A stretch of 64,000 bases of DNA from Flavobacterium cyclinae (GCF_021172145.1 NZ_CP089095.1:2953063-3017062), one strand, 5' to 3'; numbered from the stretch's first letter, positions 18,193-26,753 are shown. Notes: generated by a model from the sequence alone, not told the origin. A program made the numbers and translations.

Positions 18193-19063
18193 AAGAGCTT
18201 GGGCACTAGTTGCCGCTACCCTAGTTTCCATCATTTACGGCGTTACTTTTACTATTGCCAAAGATGTTATGCCAAAATATGTCGATGCATTCGGATTTAT
18301 TGTGATGCGTGTTGGTGGGTCGGTTTTATTGTTTTGGATGATTTCGTTTTTTGGACCAAAAGAAAAAATTGCAAAAGCTGATTTTCCTCGTATTGTTGCA
18401 GCGGCATTCTTCGGGGTAGCTTTCAACATGCTGACTTTTTTCAAAGGATTGAGTTACACATCGCCTATTATGGGAGCCGTTTTAATGGTCACTACACCTA
18501 TGATCGTCCTCGTTTTATCCGCTTTCATCATGAAAGAACGCATGGAAAACCGAAAAGTTTTAGGAATCATTTTAGGCTTAGCTGGAACGGTAACGTTGAT
18601 TTTGTACGGAAAATCATTGGTAAACGCGACCAATGCAAGTTTAGGGAATTTATTGGTTTTCGTTAATGCCGTTTCCTACGGATTTTACTTAATTATCGTT
18701 AAGAAATTAATGGATAAATACAACGCCTTCACCTTTGTAAAATGGATTTATACGTTTGGATTCTTGATGGTGTTGCCTTTTGGTTGGAACGAATTTCAAG
18801 CAGTGGATTTTGCTAATTTACCAATAGATATTATTTGGAAAATTGGTTTTGTAGTGGTGTTTTCAACCTTCTTAACGTATTTACTGAATTTAGTTTCCAT
18901 GCGCGAACTAAAACCCACAACCGTAGCAGTTTTTATCTATTTACAACCACTTTTTGCCACTATTTTCGCCGTAAGTTTAGGAAAAGACGACTTGAGTTTA
19001 GTAAAATTGATATCAGCTGTGTTGATATTTGTTGGTGTTTATTTAGTAACGCAGAAAAAGTAG
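18185..19063 (+). CDS. EamA/DMT-family transporter
   Basis: About 292 residues with ten hydrophobic helices arranged as two EamA repeats (roughly 5-140 and 150-290), typical of drug/metabolite transporters in the inner membrane. The chosen start (MSKRAWALVAATL) overlaps the stop of the ArsC-like gene by 8 bases; the longer frame from 18134 would run deep into that gene. The substrate cannot be predicted; relatives export amino acids or other small metabolites. It is followed by a CAGTC hairpin and yicC. Confidence 0.85.
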   Translation: MSKRAWALVAATLVSIIYGVTFTIAKDVMPKYVDAFGFIVMRVGGSVLLFWMISFFGPKEKIAKADFPRIVAAAFFGVAFNMLTFFKGLSYTSPIMGAVLMVTTPMIVLVLSAFIMKERMENRKVLGIILGLAGTVTLILYGKSLVNATNASLGNLLVFVNAVSYGFYLIIVKKLMDKYNAFTFVKWIYTFGFLMVLPFGWNEFQAVDFANLPIDIIWKIGFVVVFSTFLTYLLNLVSMRELKPTTVAVFIYLQPLFATIFAVSLGKDDLSLVKLISAVLIFVGVYLVTQKK

Positions 19064-19072
19064 GCAGTATTC

Positions 19073-19120
19073 GTTTACAGTCACAGTTTAGGACTGAAAA
19101 CTGGGACTGTGACTGAAAAC
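19073..19120. repeat. CAGTC hairpin element A
   Basis: Arms 19073-19087 and 19106-19120 are inverted repeats with 14 of 15 matching bases (GTTTACAGTCACAGT / ACTGTGACTGAAAAC). It fills the space between the EamA transporter stop and a TATCTTTG -7-like box (19128-19135) ahead of yicC. One of seven related elements in the window. Confidence 0.75.
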
Positions 19121-19153
19121 TTTTTCATATCTTTGAAGACATTTTTATAACGT

Positions 19154-20014
19154 ATGATACACTCCATGACGGGTTTTGGGAAAGCTTCTTTGCAATTACC
19201 AACCAAAAAAATTACCGTAGAAATCAAATCGCTAAACAGTAAAGGTTTAGACTTAAATACACGTATGCCATCCGTTTTCCGTGAAATGGAATTGGGTCTA
19301 CGCAATCAAATTTCGCAACGTTTAGAGCGTGGAAAAGTTGATTTTTCGCTTTATGTGGAAGTTACTGGTGAAGAAACGACTTCAAAAATCAATGTGCCAA
19401 TTGTTAAAGGCTACATTAATCAAATGAAAGCCGTGATTCCAACTGCAGATGAAACGGAATTAATGAAAATGGCAGTTCGCATGCCCGACGCATTAAAAAC
19501 CGAGCGCGATGAAATAGATGAAAACGAATGGAAACAAATCCAAACCGTGATTGATGAAGCCTTGGAAAACATCGCTAATTTTAGAAAAGATGAAGGTGCT
19601 TCGTTAGAAAAAGAATTCCAATTACGAATTGCCAACATCAATAATTTAATGAATGAAGCGGTTTCTTACGATGCCGAACGCATTGAAACTGTAAAAACTC
19701 GTTTAAGAACAGCTTTAGAAGAATTACAAGTAAATGTAGATGAAAATCGCTTTGAACAAGAATTGATTTTTTATCTAGAAAAATACGATATTACCGAAGA
19801 AAAAGTACGCTTGGGCAACCATTTAAACTATTTCTTAGAAACCTTAAACGGAACCGAAGCTAACGGAAGAAAATTAGGTTTCATTACACAAGAAATGGGA
19901 AGAGAAATCAATACCATGGGATCTAAATCCAATCATTCCGAAATGCAAAAATTGGTAGTGATGATGAAAGATGAACTGGAAAAAATCAAAGAACAGGTAT
20001 TAAACGTTTTATAG
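19154..20014 (+). CDS. YicC-family endoribonuclease-like protein
   Basis: This 286-residue protein has the YicC signature start MIHSMTGFGKA and the C-terminal DUF1732 block with REINTMGSKSNHSEMQ. E. coli YicC has been reported as an endoribonuclease affecting small RNA turnover; the role here is inferred from family only. The gene precedes gmk, an order kept in many bacteria. A TATCTTTG box at 19128-19135 may be its -7 element, placing transcription start near the ATG. Confidence 0.93.
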   Translation: MIHSMTGFGKASLQLPTKKITVEIKSLNSKGLDLNTRMPSVFREMELGLRNQISQRLERGKVDFSLYVEVTGEETTSKINVPIVKGYINQMKAVIPTADETELMKMAVRMPDALKTERDEIDENEWKQIQTVIDEALENIANFRKDEGASLEKEFQLRIANINNLMNEAVSYDAERIETVKTRLRTALEELQVNVDENRFEQELIFYLEKYDITEEKVRLGNHLNYFLETLNGTEANGRKLGFITQEMGREINTMGSKSNHSEMQKLVVMMKDELEKIKEQVLNVL

Positions 20015-20092
20015 TTTAAACCACAGATTACACAAATTTTCACGGATTAAAACCGTTATAATCCTTTAATCCGTGGCAAAAATAACAACACA
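20015..20092. repeat. CACGGATT-type palindromic repeat between yicC and gmk
   Basis: The words CCACAGATTACACAAATT and TTTTCACGGATTAAA precede AATCCGTGGCAAAAATAAC. The arms CACGGATTAAA (20041-20051) and TTTAATCCGTG (20065-20075) are perfect 11-base inverted repeats. A closely matching AATCCGTGGCAAAATA stretch occurs on the minus strand at 49175-49237. The element fills the spacer up to 8 bases from the gmk start. Confidence 0.65.
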
Positions 20093-20665
20093 ATGCAAAA
20101 AGGAAAATTATTAGTATTCTCTGCGCCATCAGGCTCAGGAAAAACCACTATAGTACGACATTTATTAGCCCAACCCGATTTGAATTTAGAATTTTCGATT
20201 TCGTGTACAACGCGTGCCCCTCGAGGAGAAGAAGTTGATGGAAAAGATTACTATTTCATTTCTTGGGATGAATTCAAAAAACACATTAAATCAGAAGATT
20301 TCGTGGAATGGGAAGAAGTGTATACCGATAATTTCTACGGAACTTTAAAAACGGAAGTGGAACGCATTTGGGCACAAGGGAAACATGTAATTTTTGATAT
20401 TGATGTAGCTGGAGGTTTGCGCATTAAACGAAAATTTCCTGAAGAAACGTTAGCTGTTTTTGTAAAACCACCAAGCGTTGACGAACTTAAACGCAGATTA
20501 AAACAACGTTCAACGGAAAGTGACGACAAAATCAACATGCGAATTGCAAAAGCACACGTTGAATTAGCAACTGCACCTCAATTTGATACCATCATCAAAA
20601 ATTACGATTTAGATGTGGCAAAAGAAGAAGCGTACAAATTGGTAAAGGATTTTATTAGTAAATAA
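20093..20665 (+). CDS. gmk: Guanylate kinase
   Basis: A 190-residue kinase converting GMP to GDP. The P-loop is SAPSGSGKTTI (residues 10-20); the GMP-binding region follows with SISCTTRAPRGEEVDGKDYYF, and VIFDIDVAGG and the lid RLKQRSTES are all standard. Length is normal. It is followed by the 22-base tandem array and nadD. Confidence 0.97.
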   Translation: MQKGKLLVFSAPSGSGKTTIVRHLLAQPDLNLEFSISCTTRAPRGEEVDGKDYYFISWDEFKKHIKSEDFVEWEEVYTDNFYGTLKTEVERIWAQGKHVIFDIDVAGGLRIKRKFPEETLAVFVKPPSVDELKRRLKQRSTESDDKINMRIAKAHVELATAPQFDTIIKNYDLDVAKEEAYKLVKDFISK

Positions 20666-20688
20666 AAAGTATAGCACAAAGTAGCACA

Positions 20689-20776
20689 AAAACTTCGTGA
20701 AACTCTGTGTAAAACTTCGTGAAACTCTGTGTAAAACTTCGTGAAACTCTGTGTAAAACTTCGTGAAACTCTGTGT
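20689..20776. repeat. Four perfect tandem copies of a 22-base unit
   Basis: Units at 20689-20710, 20711-20732, 20733-20754 and 20755-20776 are identical; each begins AAAACTTCGTGAAACTCT and ends GTGT. The array occupies most of the gmk-nadD spacer and stops 6 bases before the nadD start. The words TAGCACAAA just upstream are a further partial duplication. Because 22 is not a multiple of 3, the array is not built as coding repeats, although a frame through its last copies joins nadD. Confidence 0.95.
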
Positions 20777-20782
20777 AACAAA

Positions 20783-21364
20783 ATGAAAATAGGTCTTTAT
20801 TTCGGAACGTTTAATCCCATTCACATTGGGCATTTAATTATTGCCAATCACATGGCAGAGCATTCTGATTTGGACCAAATTTGGATGGTGGTTACACCGC
20901 ATAATCCACATAAAAAGAAAAGTACTTTGTTAGATGATTACCATCGTTTACACATGGTACATTTGGCAACAGAAGATTTCCCGAAAATCCAACCTTCGGA
21001 TATCGAATTCAAATTACCGCAACCAAATTATACCGTAAATACCTTAGCGCATTTACAAGAAAAGTTTCCAAAACATGAGTTTTCTTTAATAATGGGAGAA
21101 GACAATTTGAACTCGCTCCACAAATGGAAAAACTACGAAGTCATTCTGCAAAACCACCATATTTATGTCTATCCGCGATTAAATTCAGGCGAAATTGATG
21201 AGCAATTTATAAATCATCCAAAAATTCACCGAGTGGGTGCGCCTGTAATTGAATTATCTTCAACCTTCATTCGCGAAAGCATTAAAAACGGTAAAAATGT
21301 AGTGCCAATGTTGCCGAATAAAGTTTGGGAATATGTGGAGCATAATTTGTTTTATAAGAAGTAA
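20783..21364 (+). CDS. nadD: Nicotinate-nucleotide adenylyltransferase
   Basis: A 193-residue NMN/NaMN adenylyltransferase of NAD synthesis. The nucleotidyltransferase motif GTFNPIHIGHL is at residues 8-18 and the C-terminal SSTFIRESI is the second signature. The frame opens earlier (20741), but those codons are inside the 22-base tandem array and spell a repetitive KLRETLCVKL-like sequence, so MKIGLYFG at 20783 is the true start. Confidence 0.95.
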   Translation: MKIGLYFGTFNPIHIGHLIIANHMAEHSDLDQIWMVVTPHNPHKKKSTLLDDYHRLHMVHLATEDFPKIQPSDIEFKLPQPNYTVNTLAHLQEKFPKHEFSLIMGEDNLNSLHKWKNYEVILQNHHIYVYPRLNSGEIDEQFINHPKIHRVGAPVIELSSTFIRESIKNGKNVVPMLPNKVWEYVEHNLFYKK

Positions 21365-21377
21365 ACTTAAATAGAAT

Positions 21378-21926
21378 ATGAATACTGATTTTGAAAAACA
21401 AATCGAAAATTTACCCAAAAAAGGTAACTCAATAAAAGATAAACTTTTCAATAAAGATTACTTTTTGCGTTCAACTGAATTTGGTGTTTCAACAACTGAA
21501 AAAGAAGAAATTATTTTTGAAAGTAAAAAATCGAGTATTGGAAATTTTGTTTTAGCAGGAACTGCAGCAATTGGCGTTTCTTTTCGATTTAAAGAATCAA
21601 TTATCACCTATTCTGCCATAATTATTATTGTAATTGTAATGACTCTTGGTTACTTTTTTACTTTAAAAAGAAAAAGTAAGCAAATTAAAATTGATAAAAT
21701 AGGTTTTGAAATAGAGAATATCAAATATGATTGGGATGATATTTATGATTTTGGCGCTTTAGTAAAGCCTTCGAGACATATTACCTACTATGAATTGATT
21801 GTTTTTTCAAAAGCTAAAGGAAAAAAAACGTACAGCTTATTCAGTTTTCAAAGTGATAAAGATGAAATCTTAAAAAACTTGAATTATTTCAATAAGAAAT
21901 TTGAAACTAACAAATCTATTTCTTGA
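21378..21926 (+). CDS. Uncharacterised two-helix membrane protein
   Basis: This 182-residue protein is not recognised. A charged N-terminal segment (about 1-50) is followed by two closely spaced hydrophobic helices (roughly 55-70 and 75-95, the second being IIIIVIVMTLGYFF) and a C-terminal cytoplasmic-looking domain with alternating Lys/Ile strands that resembles PH-like membrane-anchored proteins. It begins 13 bases after nadD and could be co-transcribed. Confidence 0.6.
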   Translation: MNTDFEKQIENLPKKGNSIKDKLFNKDYFLRSTEFGVSTTEKEEIIFESKKSSIGNFVLAGTAAIGVSFRFKESIITYSAIIIIVIVMTLGYFFTLKRKSKQIKIDKIGFEIENIKYDWDDIYDFGALVKPSRHITYYELIVFSKAKGKKTYSLFSFQSDKDEILKNLNYFNKKFETNKSIS

Positions 21927-21960
21927 AAAATTTTGTATTTTTGAATAAACAATTGAAAAC

Positions 21961-22161
21961 ATGAGTGTTGTATCTAAAAAATCGGAATTGTTAAAATGGT
22001 TATCTTCTGTAGAAGATGAAACCACAATTAATCAATTGGATAATTTTAGAAAACAACATAAAACTTTTAATTTCAAGAAGGAATTAGAAACTGCCATCAC
22101 TGCTGAAGAATTAAAAAAACGAACAACTTCTTTTCTTAAAAGTTTAGAATGGAAGAAGTAA
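21961..22161 (+). CDS. Putative antitoxin of a type II toxin-antitoxin pair
   Basis: A 66-residue, mostly helical, highly charged protein (SKKSELLKWLSSVEDETTINQL at the N-terminus; AEELKKRTTSFLKSLEWKK at the C-terminus). Its small size, position before a RelE/ParE-like gene and 13-base overlap with it are typical of antitoxins. No DNA-binding motif is obvious. A TATTTTTG box at 21936-21943 may give the pair its own promoter. Confidence 0.6.
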   Translation: MSVVSKKSELLKWLSSVEDETTINQLDNFRKQHKTFNFKKELETAITAEELKKRTTSFLKSLEWKK

Positions 22162-22478
22162 AAGTTTTATTCAAACCCGAAGTAGAACATTTTTTAAACG
22201 AATTAATTTATATCCTTTACAAGGAAAATTACTTTTCATATCTAGAAAATGCCATTGATTATAAAGATAAAATCATTGATTTTATTGAAGAAAACATTTC
22301 GAATTTTCCATACAAAAATACGCCTTTACCTCTTTATTCATTAGGTTCAAAATACATCTTCTATAATAGCAATTCAAGAACAACTTGGTATGTCTTTTTT
22401 GAAAATGAGGATCATCAATATTTGATAACTTACATTGCAAACAACCACACTGAAATTGCTAAATTATTAAAGCCTTAA
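22149..22478 (+). CDS. Putative RelE/ParE-like toxin
   Basis: This 109-residue protein has the outline of a RelE/ParE toxin: N-terminal beta strand (VKVLFKPEVEHFLNEL), two helices, then strands including SLGSKYIFYNSNSRTTWYVFFE and ITYIANNHTE. The Arg and Tyr residues in the strand region and the C-terminal NNHT are features of Bacteroidota members of this superfamily. Whether it cleaves mRNA or acts on gyrase is not predictable. It overlaps the antitoxin by 13 bases, so the two are likely coupled. Confidence 0.6.
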   Translation: MEEVKVLFKPEVEHFLNELIYILYKENYFSYLENAIDYKDKIIDFIEENISNFPYKNTPLPLYSLGSKYIFYNSNSRTTWYVFFENEDHQYLITYIANNHTEIAKLLKP

Positions 22479-22525
22479 CATTCCTTTACCATTCGTTCCC
22501 AATCTCATTGCTTAACTTTGCATAG

Positions 22526-22546
22526 ATGCTGAACTAAATTCAGCAT
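22526..22546. repeat. ATGCTGAA/TTCAGCAT hairpin
   Basis: An 8-base perfect inverted repeat with loop CTAAA lies 10 bases ahead of the alcohol dehydrogenase start. A TAACTTTG -7-like box is at 22513-22520, so the hairpin would be in the 5' leader. The sequence resembles a dispersed GCTGAA...TTCAGC repeat known from memory in Bacteroidota genomes. Confidence 0.5.
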
Positions 22547-22556
22547 GACAATAATT

Positions 22557-23723
22557 ATGCTAAACTTCGAATTATACAATCCTGTAAACTATGTCTTTGG
22601 AAAAGGACAAATTGCAAAACTAACTGATTTAGTTCCCAATAACGCTAAAATTCTTTTGGCTTATGGAGGCGGAAGTATCTTTAAAAATGGTGTTTACGAC
22701 CAAGTAAAAGCCGCTCTACCCAATCATAATATCATAGAATTTGGTGGCATTGAACCGAATCCTCGTTTTGAAACTTTAATGAAAGCCGTTGAAATTATCC
22801 GTGCTGAAAAAATCGGGTTTATCCTAGCTGTTGGTGGTGGAAGCGTAATTGACGGCGTGAAATTTATTTCGGCAGCTGTGAATTTTGAAGGCGATGAAGC
22901 CGATATTCTAAAAAAGCGAATTTTATTCAAAGATGTTACCAAAGTTATTCCTTTTGGAACGGTTTTAACCTTACCAGCAACAGGTTCAGAAATGAATTCA
23001 GGAGCTGTAGTTACTATTGAAGCCACACAAGAGAAACTTACTTTGGGCGGAAGCGCTTTATTTCCAGTATTCTCAATTGTAGATCCAACAGTCATTACTT
23101 CGTTACCAAAAAGACAATTGCAAAATGGTGTTGTAGATGCGTTCACACACGTAATGGAGCAATATTTAACCTATACGCATGATGCTTTGTTGCAAGACCG
23201 AATTGCTGAAAGTATTTTACAAACGCTAATTGAAATTGGTCCAGATGTAGTAGAAAATCCGAGCGATTATAAATTGGCTTCCAACTTTGTTTGGAGTGCC
23301 ACTATGGCGTTGAATGGTTTAATTCAAAAAGGAGTTCCTTCCGATTGGGCAACGCACATGATTGGTCATGAATTAACCGCTTTATACGAAATTGACCATG
23401 CGAGAACATTGGCAATCATTGGTCCAAATTTATACCGCGTAATGTTCGACACGAAAAAAGACAAATTAGCACAATACGGGCAACGCGTTTGGAATATTCA
23501 AGGTAATTCAACCGAAGAAATTGCAGAAAAAGCAATTGAAAAAACAGTTGAGTTCTTCCACAAAATGGGCATGAAAACCAAAATTTCTGAAAACGCTGAA
23601 AACATTGAAAAAACGGCCGATTTTATCGTAAATCGTTTCGAAGAAAGAGGTTGGAAAGCGATGGGTGAAAAGCAAAACATCACCTTAGAAAAAGTGAGAG
23701 CTATTGTAGAAATGAGTTATTAA
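22557..23723 (+). CDS. Iron-containing alcohol dehydrogenase (BDH/YqhD-like)
   Basis: About 388 residues from MLNFELYNPVNYVFGKG. The nucleotide-binding glycines GGGSVIDGVKF (near 95) and metal ligands VVDAFTHVMEQ (Asp and His) plus HMIGHELTALYEIDHART (two His) identify the type III Fe/Zn alcohol dehydrogenase family, in the butanol dehydrogenase/YqhD branch that usually reduces aldehydes with NADPH. The frame's first ATG at 22545 lies in the leader repeat, so 22557 is preferred. Single-gene context. Confidence 0.9.
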   Translation: MLNFELYNPVNYVFGKGQIAKLTDLVPNNAKILLAYGGGSIFKNGVYDQVKAALPNHNIIEFGGIEPNPRFETLMKAVEIIRAEKIGFILAVGGGSVIDGVKFISAAVNFEGDEADILKKRILFKDVTKVIPFGTVLTLPATGSEMNSGAVVTIEATQEKLTLGGSALFPVFSIVDPTVITSLPKRQLQNGVVDAFTHVMEQYLTYTHDALLQDRIAESILQTLIEIGPDVVENPSDYKLASNFVWSATMALNGLIQKGVPSDWATHMIGHELTALYEIDHARTLAIIGPNLYRVMFDTKKDKLAQYGQRVWNIQGNSTEEIAEKAIEKTVEFFHKMGMKTKISENAENIEKTADFIVNRFEERGWKAMGEKQNITLEKVRAIVEMSY

Positions 23724-23800
23724 AAGCACCTATTCATCATAATAAAGGCGCGGAGTTTTTCTTCGTGCCTTTGTATTAAAAAGAGTTTCGCAAACGTTTT

Positions 23801-23830
23801 TTGTAAATCCTTTTTAAATGCCTATTTTTG
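23801..23830 (+). promoter_or_regulatory. Bacteroidota-type promoter of gpsA
   Basis: TTG at 23801-23803, a 19-base spacer and TATTTTTG at 23823-23830 fit the -33/-7 consensus exactly. The gpsA ATG is 22 bases downstream. Confidence 0.8.
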
Positions 23831-23852
23831 ATGTTCTAAATTAAATCGTAAA

Positions 23853-24848
23853 ATGGAAAAAAAGCCAAAATTTGCCGTCATTGGAGGAGGAAGTTGGGCT
23901 ACTGCAATTGCGAAAATGCTTTGTGAAAACCAAGACGAAATTGCTTGGTACATGCGAAGTACTTATGCTATAGAACATTTAAAACACCAAAAACACAATC
24001 CAAACTATTTGAGTTCGGTTGCGTTTGACACCAATAAATTAAAACTTACAAACGATATCAACGAAGCAGTAGCTTATGCTGATTATGTAATTTTTGTAGT
24101 TCCATCTGCTTTTTTGAGTAAAGAACTAGAAAGTTTAACTGAGAGTTTAGAAGAAAAAGTTATTTTTTCTGCAATTAAAGGAATTGTTCCAGAATCGAGT
24201 TTGATTGTAGGTGAACATTTTCATACCAAATATAATATTCCTTTTGAAAATATTGGTGTTATTACGGGTCCATGTCACGCGGAAGAAGTGGCAATGGAAC
24301 GTTTATCGTACTTAACAATTGCTTGCAGTGATAAGAAAAAAGCCAAATTTGTGGCTAAAAATTTAAGTTCGCACTACATCAACGCCAAAACTACAGATGA
24401 TATTATTGGAACTGAATATGCGGCCGTTTTAAAAAATATTTATGCTATTGCAGCCGGAATTGCTCATGGATTAGGCTATGGTGATAACTTCCAAGCAGTA
24501 TTGATGAGTAACGGAATTCGCGAAATGAAGAAATTCATCCGAAAAGTACATCGCATGAAGCGAAACATCAATAATTCGGCATATTTGGGCGATTTATTGG
24601 TAACTGGATATTCGGTATTTTCTCGAAATAGAATGTTTGGAAACATGATTGGAAAAGGCTACACCGTAAAATCAGCTCAAATGGAAATGAGTATGGTTGC
24701 CGAAGGATATTATGCTGTAAAAAGTGCGTATAAATTAAATCAAGAATACGGAGCAGATACTCCAATTATTGATGCTGTTTACAAAATTTTATACGAAAAC
24801 AAAGACGCTAAAACTGTTTTCAAAGCCTTAACGGATAAATTAAATTAA
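23853..24848 (+). CDS. gpsA: Glycerol-3-phosphate dehydrogenase [NAD(P)+]
   Basis: A 331-residue enzyme making sn-glycerol-3-phosphate for phospholipid synthesis. The Rossmann motif is VIGGGSWATAIAK (7-19), the second block is VITGPCHAEEVA, and the active-site region includes EYAAVLKNIYAIAAGIAHGLGYGDN and GDLLVTG. The shape NPNYL after the first domain is typical. Four bases separate it from terC, so the two are likely one transcript from the promoter at 23801-23830. Confidence 0.95.
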   Translation: MEKKPKFAVIGGGSWATAIAKMLCENQDEIAWYMRSTYAIEHLKHQKHNPNYLSSVAFDTNKLKLTNDINEAVAYADYVIFVVPSAFLSKELESLTESLEEKVIFSAIKGIVPESSLIVGEHFHTKYNIPFENIGVITGPCHAEEVAMERLSYLTIACSDKKKAKFVAKNLSSHYINAKTTDDIIGTEYAAVLKNIYAIAAGIAHGLGYGDNFQAVLMSNGIREMKKFIRKVHRMKRNINNSAYLGDLLVTGYSVFSRNRMFGNMIGKGYTVKSAQMEMSMVAEGYYAVKSAYKLNQEYGADTPIIDAVYKILYENKDAKTVFKALTDKLN

Positions 24849-24851
24849 TAC

Positions 24852-25856
24852 ATGCTGTTTTCATTAAAAACAGGTTCAATAGATCAGTTGGTTGATCATC
24901 CTGGAATCATCACCGCTTTTACTATCACTATTATAGCAATGTTGGTGTTAGACTTAGGTGTTTTAAACAAAAAAGGTCATGTGGTTTCTAACAGAGAAGC
25001 CGCCATTTGGTCAGTGATTTGGATTTCCCTTGCCATGGGATTTAGTGGTATTATTTATCATTTCATGGGGGCCGAAAAATTCATGCAATTTCAAGGTGCT
25101 TATTGGATTGAAAAAGCGCTTTCGGTAGATAATTTATTCGTTTTTATCTTAGTTTTTGGTTATTTTAATGTGGCAAAAGAAGCCCAACACAAAGTCTTGT
25201 TTTGGGGAGTAATTGGTGCTTTGGTCTTTAGAGCCATTTTTATTTTTGCTGGTGTTTGGATTTTGAATTACACCTATTTGCCCGAAATGGAACTTTTTGG
25301 ACAAACCGTTAAAATCAATTATTTACTAACCGTTTTTGGATTGATATTAATTGTTGCCGGAATTAAATCGGCTTTTAGTCAAGAAGAAGACGAAGGAAGC
25401 AAAGATTTTACCAAAAGCCCGGGAGCCAAGTTTGTTTACAAATTTTTCAATGTAACCCATCAATTTGATGGCGATAAATTTTTCACTATTGAAAACGGAG
25501 TTAAGTTAGCTACCCCTTTATTTGTTGTTGTTGCTATTGTAGAATTTACAGATTTGCTTTTTGCGGTTGATAGTATTCCAGCCATTTTTGCTATTGCTCC
25601 CAACGATCCGTTTATTTTATACACTTCTAATATTTTCGCGATTTTAGGATTGCGTTCGTTGTACTTCTTGTTGGCCAACTTTATGTATATGTTTAGCAAG
25701 TTGAAATACGGCTTAGGTTTTATCTTGGCTTTTATTGGAATCAAAATGATAATAGCGCCATTTTACCACATTGAAACTTCGTTTTCTTTAATGGTAGTAG
25801 GATGCACGCTTTTATTGTCTGTAATCGCTTCTTTGGTATTTCCTGACAAGGATTAA
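24852..25856 (+). CDS. TerC/Alx-family integral membrane protein
   Basis: This 334-residue protein has about nine hydrophobic helices and the TerC family signatures EKALSVDNLFVFILVFGYF and VEFTDLLFAVDSIPAIFAI, with paired acidic residues in the membrane. Family members (TerC, Alx) have been linked to tellurite resistance and manganese export; no other ter genes are nearby, so metal homeostasis is the more likely role. The 3' end is 3 bases from the convergent thioredoxin-family gene. Confidence 0.9.
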   Translation: MLFSLKTGSIDQLVDHPGIITAFTITIIAMLVLDLGVLNKKGHVVSNREAAIWSVIWISLAMGFSGIIYHFMGAEKFMQFQGAYWIEKALSVDNLFVFILVFGYFNVAKEAQHKVLFWGVIGALVFRAIFIFAGVWILNYTYLPEMELFGQTVKINYLLTVFGLILIVAGIKSAFSQEEDEGSKDFTKSPGAKFVYKFFNVTHQFDGDKFFTIENGVKLATPLFVVVAIVEFTDLLFAVDSIPAIFAIAPNDPFILYTSNIFAILGLRSLYFLLANFMYMFSKLKYGLGFILAFIGIKMIIAPFYHIETSFSLMVVGCTLLLSVIASLVFPDKD

Positions 25857-25859
25857 CTC

Positions 25860-26702
25860 TTATTCGAAATAGACTTCCGGATTATCTGTAATTTTTAACT
25901 TTAGGATATATTCTTTGTATTTTTCTTTTTTAGCGGTATCCCATTTTTTTATGGTTGGATCGTTCAATTCTTTCAGTACGATTTTTTCTAAATACGATTT
26001 TTCGGTTCCGGCTTTATAGCCTGTTTCAAAATCTTTTAGATTATCCAAATTGTTTATCCAATATTGAAAAAAACCGTTATCTGTTGATATAATAACTTGT
26101 TTTAAAACAATATAGCTTTTTTTAGTAGGTAATTCTTCTTTTTTAAACGATTCAAAAAGTTCTTGAGATACCTTTTTTAACATTGTTTCGTCTTTATGAA
26201 TCAATAAAAAATCACAGTAAGCATAAAGTGTTCGAACAGTTCTATCACCTTTATCGTATTTAGCTTTTAAACTTGAAGTTCTATAATCGGGATGTTTTGC
26301 TTTTTTACCTTCATTGATAATATGATCGGTATCAACATTAACACCACTATGATGCAAAAAATTTTTCTTAGCATCAAAATACAAAAGCACCGGAACACTA
26401 GTAAAATGTAAATTCGCTTGGTTTAAAAAGGTTTCCTCATCTTCAGCTAAAGCACCATTGGTATCCATGGCATAACTGATGAAATTTTTGTTGTAATAAG
26501 CCGCTACTAAAGAATCGTTTTTAAGTAAATCGCCTAATCGTTTACAAACCGGACAATCGGAATTGTAATATTCGATAAAAACAATCTTGTTTTGCTCTTT
26601 AGCCTTTATAAATGCCTCTTGTAAAGAAGATTCAAAAACAACTTGTGCCGAAATGGTGCCTGATAAAACTAAAAATACAATACAAAAAAGCGCTCTTTTC
26701 AT
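25860..26702 (-). CDS. Secreted thioredoxin-family protein
   Basis: This 280-residue protein has a signal peptide (about 1-19, ending GTISAQ) and a thioredoxin fold with a CxxC motif in YYNSDCPVCKRLGDLL (near 47-60). The pattern VPVLLYFDAKKN follows as the cis-Pro region. The C-terminal 120 residues are helical and not recognised. It is probably a periplasmic disulfide oxidoreductase. It follows the GH92 gene by 51 bases; an inverted repeat with one arm in the spacer and the other in codons 2-5 could control its expression. Confidence 0.82.
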   Translation of the reverse strand: MKRALFCIVFLVLSGTISAQVVFESSLQEAFIKAKEQNKIVFIEYYNSDCPVCKRLGDLLKNDSLVAAYYNKNFISYAMDTNGALAEDEETFLNQANLHFTSVPVLLYFDAKKNFLHHSGVNVDTDHIINEGKKAKHPDYRTSSLKAKYDKGDRTVRTLYAYCDFLLIHKDETMLKKVSQELFESFKKEELPTKKSYIVLKQVIISTDNGFFQYWINNLDNLKDFETGYKAGTEKSYLEKIVLKELNDPTIKKWDTAKKEKYKEYILKLKITDNPEVYFE

Positions 26703-26746
26703 TTTTCATTTTTTTATTATTGTAAAAATAAAACTAAAAAGAGCGC
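26690..26746 (-). promoter_or_regulatory. Inverted repeat enclosing the thioredoxin-family start codon
   Basis: Arms 26737-26746 and 26690-26699 are perfect 10-base complements (in the gene sense GCGCTCTTTT and AAAAGAGCGC), separated by 37 bases that contain the ATG (26702-26700). The second arm, codons 2-5 of the gene, is followed by six T. This could act as an attenuator-type terminator or as a fold limiting translation. Confidence 0.5.
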
Positions 26747-26753
26747 CAAGTTG

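Noticed and set aside
19073..19120. Classic intrinsic terminator
   Set aside because: The hairpin has a long loop and only a short T stretch, and the same element type occurs inside clear operons such as suf, so general termination is unlikely.
20689..20776. CRISPR array
   Set aside because: The 22-base units are strictly tandem with no spacers between them and no cas genes are present.
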